Shown in pieces: positions 7,013 to 13,043 of a stretch of 16,036 bases of DNA; position 1 is the stretch's first letter; each line of letters begins with the position of its first letter. The notes under the pieces were generated by a model. It was not told the DNA's origin. It was given only the letters and a program-made list of their open reading frames with translations, and searched no databases. The translations under genes and the position numbers were made by a program. This stretch comes from Natrinema soli (lineage in GTDB: Archaea; Halobacteriota; Halobacteria; Halobacteriales; Natrialbaceae): contig NZ_JAQIVI010000322.1 in the NCBI RefSeq assembly GCF_028618695.1, positions 1-16,036 on the forward strand. The letters are read 5' to 3'.

Positions 7013-7509
7013 GTGTCCGCCGCCGAGCTCCCCGATCCATCGGCGCGCTCGTTCCGTCGACCAGTGGAGCCGTCGAGTCAACGGTGGCCACGGGCGCTCG
7101 GCCGGGGTTCGTCTCGTGGTCAACCCGGCCGCTCCAGTTGGAGGGAAGCGCCCACATCGCTGCGCTCGTCGGAATGATCGCACTCGCGCTTCTCGGAGGG
7201 ATACTCGTCGCTCGGAACCGGTACGAGGAACCGGCCTCGCTCGCGGCCGGTCCCGAGACGCACCACGAGGAGTTCGTGACCGATCGAGAGCGCGTCCGAC
7301 AACTCCTCCGGGAAAACGGCGGGCGGATGAAGCAGTCGAGCATCGTCGACTCCGTCGACTGGTCGAAAGCGAAGGTCAGTCGGCTGCTCGCAGACCTCGA
7401 GGAGGACGAACAGATCACGAAACTGCGTCTCGGACGGGAGAACCTGGTCTGTCTGCCGGGTCACGAACCGACGGCATCGAAATCGCCCGAACAGGTGAAC
7501 GACGATTAA
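7009..7509 (+). CDS. Membrane-anchored winged-helix regulator (DUF7343-like)
   Basis: This 166-residue protein is probably a transcriptional regulator tethered to the membrane. It has a 48-residue N-terminal part rich in Ser, Thr and Arg, one membrane helix (about 49-68, AALVGMIALALLGG), a short linker, and a C-terminal winged-helix domain (about 91-150). The domain shows the pattern of haloarchaeal DUF7343/MarR-like proteins: VRQLLRENGGRMKQSSIV, then VDWSKAKVSRLLADLEE as the helix-turn-helix, and a basic wing KLRLGRENLV. No in-frame start exists between the upstream stop at 6952 and 7009. It sits 235 bases upstream of the sequon-rich surface protein in the same direction and could regulate it; this is inferred from position only. 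Target and signal are unknown. Confidence 0.8.
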   Translation: MSVRRRAPRSIGALVPSTSGAVESTVATGARPGFVSWSTRPLQLEGSAHIAALVGMIALALLGGILVARNRYEEPASLAAGPETHHEEFVTDRERVRQLLRENGGRMKQSSIVDSVDWSKAKVSRLLADLEEDEQITKLRLGRENLVCLPGHEPTASKSPEQVNDD

Positions 7510-7699
7510 TCACACTTCATTCTGACAGCGGGGCGCGATCCGCGTGTGGTGTACCGGTTCTCGCTGCCGGTGCCGAGTGTCATGGAGCTGACCGTCGACC
7601 GTTCCTATCAGCAATCGTTGTTTTCCGCGAGCGAATCCGACACTGAATACGCCACTGCTGGGCCGTAGTATCCGATTTCTCGCGTAATGGTTCCGCTGG

Positions 7700-7704
7700 T
7701 TTAT
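7700..7704 (+). promoter_or_regulatory. TATA-like box of the sequon-rich surface protein gene
   Basis: GGTTTATCC is centred about 43 bases before the ATG at 7745, giving a predicted leader of about 16 bases. The 235 bases between the regulator and this gene therefore carry a separate promoter. I see no obvious inverted repeat at the box. Confidence 0.45.
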
Positions 7705-7744
7705 CCCCCGAAGCAACGACGAAATTGATGCCTTCACGGCAACC

Positions 7745-10135
7745 ATGAACGCACGCAATCAGTTGCTCGTCGTACTAACCGCGCTGATGCTCGTTTGCTC
7801 GAGCGGGGCGATGGTCACAGCCGCGACATCCGGTGACACCATCGATCAGAGCAGCGAGGCCAGCGCGAACGAGTACGACTCAGCGAACAATACGACAAAC
7901 GAAACGGCAGACGACGCGCAGAACGAGGCTGCCACGGGGATCGACGGAAACGAGACGGCCCCCGGCGACGGTGACGCCGAACTCGACAACGAAACCGCGG
8001 ACAACGGCTCCCAGCCCGCGTACGTGACGTTCGAGGATCAGACGACCGAGGGCGAGACGGTCGTCGTCGAGAACGTCACGCTCGCGAACCCCGGTTTCGT
8101 GACGATCCACGATAGCAGCCTCCTCGTTGGAGACGTCTTCGAGAGCGTCATCGGCACGTCGGCGTATCTCGAGGCCGGCACGCACGAACAGGTCGAAGTC
8201 ACCCTCGACGAACCGCTCGAGGAAGACGAGACCCTGACTGCGATGCCCCATCGCGATACGAACGACAACCAGACGTACGATTTCGTCGAATCGGAAGGGC
8301 AGTTTGACGGGCCCTTCCTCACGGCCGACGACAATCCGGTGATCGACGAAGCGGTGGTCACCGTCGAGGGAGCGGCCGATGGGGAGTCGGTCGAGGATAA
8401 CGAGACCGACGATAACGTCACTGACGAAGAACCGACCGATAACGTCACTGACGAACCGGTTGACGACAACAAAACCGACGACAACGTCACTGACGAACCG
8501 ACTGATAACGTCACCGACGAACCGGTCGACGACAACAAAACCGACGAAAACGTCACTGACGAAGAACCGACCGATAACGTCACCGACGAACCGGTCGACG
8601 ACAACGAGACCGATGACTGCCCCGTCGACGACAACGAAACCGACGAGGACGAGCTAGCTGACGACAACGAAACTGACGATGGTCTCGTCGACGACAACGA
8701 AACCGAAGAACCGGTTGACGACAACGAAACTGACGATGGCCTTGTCGACGACAACGAAACCGACGATGGCCTCGTCGACAACAACGAAACCGAAGAACCG
8801 ATTGACGACAACGAAACTGACGATGGTCTCGTTGACGACAACGAAACCGACGAGGACGAGCTAGCTGACGACAACGAAACCGACGATGGCCTCGTCGACG
8901 ATAATGAAACCGAAGAACCGGTTGACGACAACGAAACTGACGAAGACGAGTTGGACGGCGAAGAGCCAGCCGACGAGATGCCGATGGAGGAACTACCGGT
9001 CGATGGTGACGGACAACCGATCTTCGTCACCGTCGAGAATCTCACCATCGAGAACCTGAACGTCGAGAACGTGTCCGTTTACGTGTTCGTCGTCGGTGAA
9101 GACGTCGACAGTGACGAAATCGTAGACCAGATCGACAACGTCACCGACGGTGAGATGCCGGCCGATGACAACGAAACTGCGGATAACGTTACTGACGACA
9201 ACGAAACGGACGAGAACATCACACCGATTGACGACAACGAGACTGAGGATAACGTCACCGACGACAACGAATCGGAGGATACCCTCACGCCGATCGACGA
9301 CAACGAAACTGAGGATAACGAATCAGAGGATAACCTCACGCCAATCGACGACAACGAGACTGAGGACAACGTCACCGACGACAACGAGTCGGAGGATACC
9401 CTCACACCGATCGACGACAACGAATCAGAGGATAACCTCACCGACGACAACGAATCAGAGGATAACCTCACACCGATCGACGACAACGAAACTGAGGACA
9501 ACCTCACCGACGACAACGAGTCGGAGGACAACCTCACCGACGACAACGAGTCGGAGGACAACCTCACCGACGACAACGAGTCGGAGGACAACCTCACCGA
9601 CGACAACGAGTCGGAGGATACCCTCACACCGATCGACGACAACGAAACTGAGGATAACGCCACCGACGACGCGGCGGCAGCCGAATCCTTCAATGTCACC
9701 GATCTCGAGGCGCCCAGCAGCGCCGCGATCGGTGAGAACATCACCGTGACGGCGAACGTCTCGAACCCCACGGACGAGGAACGCACCGAGGCGGTCCAGT
9801 ACCGTCTCGACGGTGACCTCGTCACCGAGCAGAACGTGACCCTCGAGAGTGGCGCGAGCGAGGACGTCGAGTTCGAGGTCAACACCAGTGATCTCGAGGC
9901 CGGCGAGTACGTCCAGATGGTGCTGTCGGACGAATCCGGTGAGGTCGCGACCCTCGAGCTGACCGAGGAAACCGAGGAGGCTGACACCGGTATCGACAAC
10001 GAAACGGACGAGTCCGAAACCGAAGACACCGGACTCGACAACGAGACGAACGAGACTGAAACCGGACTCAACGAGACCGAAGACGGTCTCAACGACACCG
10101 GTGAGAACACCACCGACGGTGTGACGGCCGGCTGA
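7745..10135 (+). CDS. Secreted, highly acidic repeat protein dense in N-glycosylation sequons (mucin-like)
   Basis: The 796-residue protein begins with a Sec signal peptide (1-26, likely cleaved after VTA). Residues 91-208 form a globular domain resembling haloarchaeal DUF7282 (PAYVTFEDQTT, DEAVVTVEG). Repeat block 1 spans about 216-403 (units such as DDNETDDGLV, DDNETEEPV, DNVTDE). A short beta-rich segment follows (424-460, FVTVENLTIENLNVENVSV). Repeat block 2 spans 473-642 (DDNESEDNLT, LTPIDDNETED). Residues 648-740 resemble a CARDB-type adhesion domain, followed by an acidic tail ending NTTDGVTAG. My hand count gives about 71 N-X-S/T sequons, nearly one per 11 residues. There is no C-terminal membrane helix or PGF-type anchor and only two Cys, one of them inside the signal peptide, with a poor lipobox. 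I infer an extended, heavily glycosylated surface or matrix protein. Nearby glycan genes fit; glycosylation itself is unproven. Confidence 0.9.
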   Translation: MNARNQLLVVLTALMLVCSSGAMVTAATSGDTIDQSSEASANEYDSANNTTNETADDAQNEAATGIDGNETAPGDGDAELDNETADNGSQPAYVTFEDQTTEGETVVVENVTLANPGFVTIHDSSLLVGDVFESVIGTSAYLEAGTHEQVEVTLDEPLEEDETLTAMPHRDTNDNQTYDFVESEGQFDGPFLTADDNPVIDEAVVTVEGAADGESVEDNETDDNVTDEEPTDNVTDEPVDDNKTDDNVTDEPTDNVTDEPVDDNKTDENVTDEEPTDNVTDEPVDDNETDDCPVDDNETDEDELADDNETDDGLVDDNETEEPVDDNETDDGLVDDNETDDGLVDNNETEEPIDDNETDDGLVDDNETDEDELADDNETDDGLVDDNETEEPVDDNETDEDELDGEEPADEMPMEELPVDGDGQPIFVTVENLTIENLNVENVSVYVFVVGEDVDSDEIVDQIDNVTDGEMPADDNETADNVTDDNETDENITPIDDNETEDNVTDDNESEDTLTPIDDNETEDNESEDNLTPIDDNETEDNVTDDNESEDTLTPIDDNESEDNLTDDNESEDNLTPIDDNETEDNLTDDNESEDNLTDDNESEDNLTDDNESEDNLTDDNESEDTLTPIDDNETEDNATDDAAAAESFNVTDLEAPSSAAIGENITVTANVSNPTDEERTEAVQYRLDGDLVTEQNVTLESGASEDVEFEVNTSDLEAGEYVQMVLSDESGEVATLELTEETEEADTGIDNETDESETEDTGLDNETNETETGLNETEDGLNDTGENTTDGVTAG
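8393..8952 (+). repeat. Coding repeat block 1 (DDNET-type units)
   Basis: This is a degenerate array of 27-33 base units. The first part uses DNVTDE and DDNKTD, the second DDNETDDGLV, DDNETEEPV and DDNETDEDELA. A segment around the rare motif GAGCTAGCTG (8651-8660) reappears at 8858-8867, an offset of 207 bases, with the flanking units in the same order. A larger piece has therefore been duplicated and has since gained silent changes. It is coding throughout. Confidence 0.9.
9161..9670 (+). repeat. Coding repeat block 2 (DDNESEDNLT-type units)
   Basis: Ten-residue units dominate: DDNESEDNLT, DDNETEDNVT and DDNESEDTLTPI. Most units carry two sequons (NES or NET, and NLT or NVT). Codon choice alternates between GAC/GAT and GAA/GAG in older copies but is identical in the newest (9501-9620). 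It is separated from block 1 by a short non-repeated beta-rich segment. Confidence 0.9.
9501..9620 (+). repeat. Four head-to-tail 30-base direct repeats, three identical
   Basis: The units occupy 9501-9530, 9531-9560, 9561-9590 and 9591-9620. The first three are identical base for base, and the fourth differs at one position (ACA to ATA at the end). Each encodes ten residues of the DDNESEDNLT type, so gain or loss keeps the frame. Identity at silent sites, unlike the rest of the block, points to very recent expansion. Confidence 0.95.
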
Positions 10136-10195
10136 GCCGACCCTGCGACTGTGACCAGGTTCGGTAGCGAACGGCCGACCGATCCAACGGACGGC

Positions 10196-10208
10196 GCGTC
10201 TTTTCTCG
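10196..10208 (+). terminator. Possible U-rich terminator of the surface protein gene
   Basis: GCGTCTTTTCTCG, 60 bases after the stop at 10135, is the only clear T run in the 274-base convergent gap before the regulator ending at 10410. A weak GC-rich pairing precedes it. Archaeal termination at short U runs makes this plausible but not certain. Confidence 0.3.
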
Positions 10209-10409
10209 CCGTCGCAGCGAGCGTCGCGACGGTATGCTGTCGTTCGCTCGGCGGGCGACGACACTCGATTCGGCAGTCACCAGGCATGTAGCGACGGCGT
10301 CGTACCGAACAGGCTGTCACCGACGGATAGACGGACAGGTGGTAGCGAGACGCGCGTTGAGAGCCGATCGACGGTTCGATGTCCGTCGGACGTGAGTGCC
10401 GCACCTCGT

Positions 10410-10913
10410 TTACCCGAGCAGCCGATAGAGGCCGCTCGCAGCGACGGCGAGAAACAGTAGCACGCTCGAGAGCACCGGATCGATGCTCGAGACGACCGGC
10501 AGTCCGAGGCCGGCGAGCGCGATGATCGCGAGCCCGAGGAGGCAGAGCCCGAGGTGGAGCCGCAAGACGCGCGAGTGGTCGTCGTTGTGTCCGTCGACGT
10601 ACTGGAGGACCTCGTCGAAGTGACGACCGGGCTGGATCGTCTTCGCATCGGAGTCGTACTCGATTACTGCGTCTTCCTCGAGTTGGGGGAGATGCGTCTG
10701 TTGGAGGGAAACGTAGACGCTCTTGTAGAGGTTGTTCGGGACGGGCGTGGTATCGGATTCCGTCGCAGCGATCTCGTTCGCGACATCGGAGACGTCGATC
10801 TGTCCGCCTTCCTCCGCGAGCAGCTGGACGATAGCCCGCCGTCTATCGTTACCGAGGATGTGAAATACCTCGCTCTCCTCGAGCGGCTCAGTTCTGTTCG
10901 TTTGAACTGACAT
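10410..10913 (-). CDS. Membrane-bound winged-helix protein (DUF7344-like), copy 1
   Basis: The 167-residue protein has an N-terminal winged-helix domain (about 10-105) and two C-terminal membrane helices (about 118-140 and 146-166). It matches the haloarchaeal DUF7344 pattern: EVFHILGNDRRRAIVQLL, then VSDVANEIA, and the hallmark YVSLQQTHLPQLEEDAVIEYD. It is paralogous to the protein at 14387-14923, sharing the Y-V/I-S-L-x-Q-T-H-L-P-x-L-E core and the same layout. The arrangement suggests a DNA-binding domain held at the membrane, but the ligand and targets are unknown. It converges on the surface protein gene. The ATG at 10913 is the first in frame; a TATA-like GTTAAAGTTA at 10991-11000 predicts a leader of about 60 bases. 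Confidence 0.85.
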   Translation of the reverse strand: MSVQTNRTEPLEESEVFHILGNDRRRAIVQLLAEEGGQIDVSDVANEIAATESDTTPVPNNLYKSVYVSLQQTHLPQLEEDAVIEYDSDAKTIQPGRHFDEVLQYVDGHNDDHSRVLRLHLGLCLLGLAIIALAGLGLPVVSSIDPVLSSVLLFLAVAASGLYRLLG

Positions 10914-10990
10914 CGATCAGATAGAAAGGGCAAGGGTACTCGAACGGCCGTCCACCACCTGTGACCATGTCTCCCCATTTCACCCACCAC

Positions 10991-11000
10991 TAACTTTAAC
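10991..11000 (-). promoter_or_regulatory. TATA-like box upstream of DUF7344-like copy 1
   Basis: The minus strand reads AAAAGTTAAAGTTAG here, centred about 82 bases before the ATG at 10913. It is the most convincing box in the 337-base region upstream of the gene, so the message would carry a leader of about 55-60 bases. The rest of this region (10914-11250) holds no gene I can support, only the terminator hairpin at 11155-11198. Confidence 0.4.
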
Positions 11001-11154
11001 TTTTGCAGGTTACGCCATCGCTCGAGTCGGACCGTGTGATCTGGATCCGCGTGACGGGGAGTAAGAGACGGATACAGTCACTCAACCATCGGTTCCGCCC
11101 ACCGGTCACATCGTGTCCGGAAGACGTGACAAACGGCGCGGACGGAGGCGGGAG

Positions 11155-11198
11155 AAAACCCTCGAGTCGACGAACGTATCGTCCTCTCGTCTCGAGGG
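11155..11198 (-). terminator. Stem-loop with T tract after the zinc-finger gene
   Basis: CCCTCGAG (11159-11166) pairs perfectly with CTCGAGGG (11191-11198). Inside, GACGA and TCGTC form a second 5-pair stem around ACGTA. On the minus strand the structure is followed directly by TTTTCTCCC, so it looks like an intrinsic terminator about 50 bases after the stop at 11251. The pairing is seen; the function is inferred. Confidence 0.55.
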
Positions 11199-11250
11199 CG
11201 GACAGGAGAGGGGTAATGTCGAAACGAAAAACGGAGCGGGCCGAAGGCAA

Positions 11251-11442
11251 TCAGTCGCCTGGGAGATGACCGCCGGATTGCATCTCCCGATAGGTCGTAC
11301 AGGATGGACAGCCGTGGACGATGTCGCCGTTGTCACCGAAGACGCGCGCGAACTGCTGCGTTACGTGCGTTCCGCAGTTTCGACATCGAGCACCGGCTGT
11401 CGACGATTCCATGGGCTTCCAGTCGTGTTGTGTGGAGTTCAT
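11251..11442 (-). CDS. Small CxxC/CxxC zinc-finger protein (DUF7563-like)
   Basis: This 63-residue protein has two zinc-knuckle pairs, Cys20-x2-Cys23 (CRNC) and Cys45-x2-Cys48 (CPSC). The linker HVTQQFARVFGDNG resembles the VTxxxxRVF core of haloarchaeal DUF7563 proteins, which are usually about 50 residues. Zinc binding is expected; the role (nucleic acid or protein contact) is unknown. The frame stays open far upstream to 11715, but that part is Arg- and Ser-rich without resemblance to anything, so I start at the ATG at 11442; 11412 is an alternative giving 53 residues. A T-tract stem-loop follows the gene. A TATA-like CTTTATT at about 11583-11590 would give a leader over 100 bases, so the promoter remains uncertain. 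Confidence 0.65.
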   Translation of the reverse strand: MNSTQHDWKPMESSTAGARCRNCGTHVTQQFARVFGDNGDIVHGCPSCTTYREMQSGGHLPGD

Positions 11443-11848
11443 GGGTTGTAGGGGGTGTACTCGGACGGATACGATCGGGGACGCCGCCGGCCGGATGGAC
11501 CGACCGCCGGAGTCGATCCGGTCGCGACGCGGCAGATCTGCCACGATACCCGTCCGGGCATCATCGTATCGAGGGGAGCAATCGTGAATAAAGGACGTTG
11601 ACCGTTCACTCGAGAAGCCGGTCTGAGAACCGGGAAACAATCGGTTTCCGAGCAGCGTGACCCCGTAGAAGCGCCGATGCCGACGTGTAGTCGAATACTC
11701 GTCGATCGACCTCAACCAGAATTCAGCCGTATTAGGTAGTCAAACCGGGTATTGACCGGTTCGTGGAATCGACGAAAGCTGTACTTTCCGGATCGAAATA
11801 CGATCTTACGTCGCGGAACGAAATGGCGACCGAGGATAAGGGACATCG
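11443..11848. other. Gene-poor region rich in CCGGT inverted repeats
   Basis: I support no gene here. Three short perfect dyads stand out: CCGGT-n6-ACCGG (11618-11633), GGAAAC-n5-GTTTCC (11633-11649) and AACCGG-n7-CCGGTT (11743-11761). They lie between a minus-strand zinc-finger gene and a plus-strand HTH gene, so they could be regulator-binding sites for either. The overlapping open frames on both strands look like chance products of high GC. Confidence 0.4.
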
Positions 11849-11858
11849 TTATAAAATA
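11849..11858 (+). promoter_or_regulatory. TATA box upstream of the soluble HTH gene
   Basis: TTATAAAATA is a strong box, predicting a transcript start near 11880. The leader to the ATG at 12000 would be about 120 bases, unusually long for this window. It contains a 29-codon frame (11894-11983, starting MVEPPTVV) and the hairpin-forming repeat at 11973-11989. The leader could be regulatory, or a nearer weaker promoter could exist. Confidence 0.5.
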
Positions 11859-11972
11859 CCACTATCGCTTACCGATCTTTGTGCTGGAATGTAATGGTGG
11901 AACCTCCGACAGTGGTGGTCCAGCGACAGCCCCTCTCGAATCGGCACCTCTCACACAGAGCGAACAGACCCG

Positions 11973-11989
11973 ACCCGTCCTGAACGGGT
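11973..11989 (+). promoter_or_regulatory. Perfect 6-base inverted repeat just before the HTH gene start
   Basis: ACCCGT (11973-11978) and ACGGGT (11984-11989) flank CCTGA. The repeat ends 10 bases before the ATG at 12000. It could be an operator for the HTH protein itself or an RNA hairpin limiting access to the start. It also contains the stop of the 29-codon leader frame (TGA 11981-11983). Confidence 0.35.
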
Positions 11990-11999
11990 GACCACGACT

Positions 12000-12332
12000 A
12001 TGTCAACGCAAGCAAGTAACACGCGATCCGAGTCGACTGCCAATCCATCGGCCAAACTCGATGTCCTCGGTGACGACTGCGCACGGACGATCCTCATCGC
12101 CACGAGCGAAGGGCCGAAGACGGCAAAGGAACTGACGAAACGAACGGACAGCTCGTCGGCAACGGTCTATCGACGAATCAACAATCTCCTCGAGAGCGAT
12201 CTTCTGGCGGAGTGCGTGCGGTTCGAGAACGACGGTTCCCATACGACCGCCTACGAGACGACCGTCGACGCCCTTCGCGTTCGGATCGACGCGGACGGCA
12301 TCAACGTCGCCGTCTCTGATAGCGACGGCTGA
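12000..12332 (+). CDS. Soluble winged-helix (ArsR-like) transcriptional regulator
   Basis: The 110-residue protein has a polar N-terminal tail and a single winged-helix domain at about 22-98. It contains LDVLGDDCARTILIATSEGPKT, then AKELTKRTDSSSATVYRRINNLLESDLL as the helix-turn-helix, and a wing around VRFENDGSHTTAYETT. This layout is common among haloarchaeal ArsR-like regulators. No metal-binding Cys cluster is present (only Cys28 and Cys72), so metal sensing is unlikely. I prefer the ATG at 12000; a GTG at 11988 would add four residues but lies in the inverted repeat. It may regulate itself through the repeat at 11973-11989. Other targets are unknown. Confidence 0.8.
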   Translation: MSTQASNTRSESTANPSAKLDVLGDDCARTILIATSEGPKTAKELTKRTDSSSATVYRRINNLLESDLLAECVRFENDGSHTTAYETTVDALRVRIDADGINVAVSDSDG

Positions 12333-12518
12333 TCGGCATTGGACGGGTCACGGATGTGGTGTCTGTCTGCCCGGTGAAACGATTGGTTCTGACACCGCTG
12401 ATGACCGCCTCGAGTGTCGCCTCGATCGACGCTTCCGAGATCGAGTACCGTTCGTGAATGTGTAGTTACGCGCGAGTAATACCGTACGAAATGACGGAAC
12501 GGCCACTGTATGAGACGG

Positions 12519-12530
12519 ATAACAAATATC
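12519..12530 (+). promoter_or_regulatory. TATA-like box of the PadR-type gene
   Basis: ATAACAAATATC is centred about 37 bases before the ATG at 12562, giving a leader of roughly 10 bases. It begins with ATAACAAA, also found before the DUF1616 and acyltransferase genes. The dyad at 12535-12551 lies directly downstream, over the expected transcript start. Confidence 0.5.
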
Positions 12531-12534
12531 TATT

Positions 12535-12551
12535 CACTGGAACGGTCAGTG
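12535..12551 (+). promoter_or_regulatory. Dyad CACTG-n7-CAGTG at the PadR-type promoter
   Basis: CACTG (12535-12539) and CAGTG (12547-12551) form a perfect 5-base inverted repeat with a 7-base spacer. It sits between the TATA-like box and the ATG at 12562, where a bound repressor would block initiation. Autoregulation through such a site is common for PadR-family repressors, so this is a candidate operator. Confidence 0.4.
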
Positions 12552-12561
12552 TGATTGAGCA

Positions 12562-12837
12562 ATGCACGATCTGACCGGCTTCCAGCGCGACCTCCTGTAC
12601 GTGATCGCAGGTGCCGACCGACCGTCGGGGCAGACCGTCAAAGACGAAGTCGAGAAGTACTACAGCTCGGAGATCAACCACGGACGGTTGTATCCGAATC
12701 TGGACACGCTCGTCAACAAGGAACTGGTCGAGAAGGGACAACTCGACAGACGAACGAACTACTACGCGATCACTGATGCCGGTCGACAGCAGATCGAAGA
12801 TCGTCGGGAGTGGGAGGGACAGTACATCGACTTCTAG
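12562..12837 (+). CDS. PadR-family transcriptional regulator, short haloarchaeal type
   Basis: The 91-residue protein consists almost only of the PadR winged helix: LTGFQRDLLYVIAGADRPSG, then QTVKDEVEKYY, the recognition region INHGRLYPNLDTLVNKELVEKG, and the wing QLDRRTNYYAITDAGRQQI. The GRLYPNLDTL and YYAITDAG motifs are diagnostic for the group, which includes the repressor-like proteins of halophage phiH1 relatives. It lacks the C-terminal dimerisation helix bundle of larger PadR proteins. Such proteins bind palindromes as dimers and often repress their own gene; the dyad at 12535-12551 fits. It is followed by 206 bases and the DUF1616 gene in the same direction, which could be a target. 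The ligand is unknown. No other phage-like gene is visible, so I do not infer a prophage. Confidence 0.88.
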   Translation: MHDLTGFQRDLLYVIAGADRPSGQTVKDEVEKYYSSEINHGRLYPNLDTLVNKELVEKGQLDRRTNYYAITDAGRQQIEDRREWEGQYIDF

Positions 12838-12944
12838 GGCGACAGGTGGCCCCCGACGGCGGAGGATAGCGAGTACAGTCGGTCTCACAGTACCCCGTCG
12901 ATCTCGCACCGGACGACAGTTTTCACCCTCGCGGTAACGCGGCC

Positions 12945-12952
12945 ATAACAAA
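12945..12952 (+). promoter_or_regulatory. ATAACAAA element upstream of the DUF1616 gene
   Basis: CCATAACAAAGC lies about 96 bases before the ATG at 13044. It shares ATAACAAAGC exactly with 15209-15218 before the acyltransferase. If it acts as the TATA box, transcription would start near 12975, which rules out the GTG at 12963 and leaves a leader of about 70 bases. Confidence 0.4.
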
Positions 12953-13043
12953 GCACGGAAGAGTGTATCGCTCCAACGAAAATGGCACTCGTCTTGTCCG
13001 CACAGGGATCGAACGTTGCACGACAAACCCCGGTGGATCGTCG

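Noticed and set aside
9501..9620. Direct 30-base repeats resembling a CRISPR array
   Set aside because: The units are adjacent with no unique spacers and lie in a coding frame; no cas gene is seen.
8038..10404. Long minus-strand frames (8038-9048 and 9079-10404) encoding Ser/Val/Leu repeats (SSVSLSST)
   Set aside because: They are the exact antisense of the GAC/GAA/AAC-rich repeats. The plus frame has a signal peptide, globular domains and haloarchaeal acidity, while the minus product has no start context or family.
10996..11269. Opposed 84- and 88-codon frames in the gap upstream of DUF7344-like copy 1
   Set aside because: Both cover the terminator hairpin and the TATA-like box, and neither resembles a protein family.
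11443..11715. N-terminal extension of the zinc-finger gene to 11715
   Set aside because: The added 91 residues are Arg/Ser/Pro-rich without similarity to the family, whose members are about 50-60 residues.
11752..11991. 79-codon plus-strand frame before the soluble HTH gene
   Set aside because: It is basic and aromatic, unlike haloarchaeal proteins, and the strong TATA box at 11849 lies inside it.
12562..12837. PadR-type gene as remnant of a phiH1-like prophage
   Set aside because: No integrase, structural phage gene, att-like repeat or tRNA is visible nearby, and this regulator family is common on haloarchaeal chromosomes.
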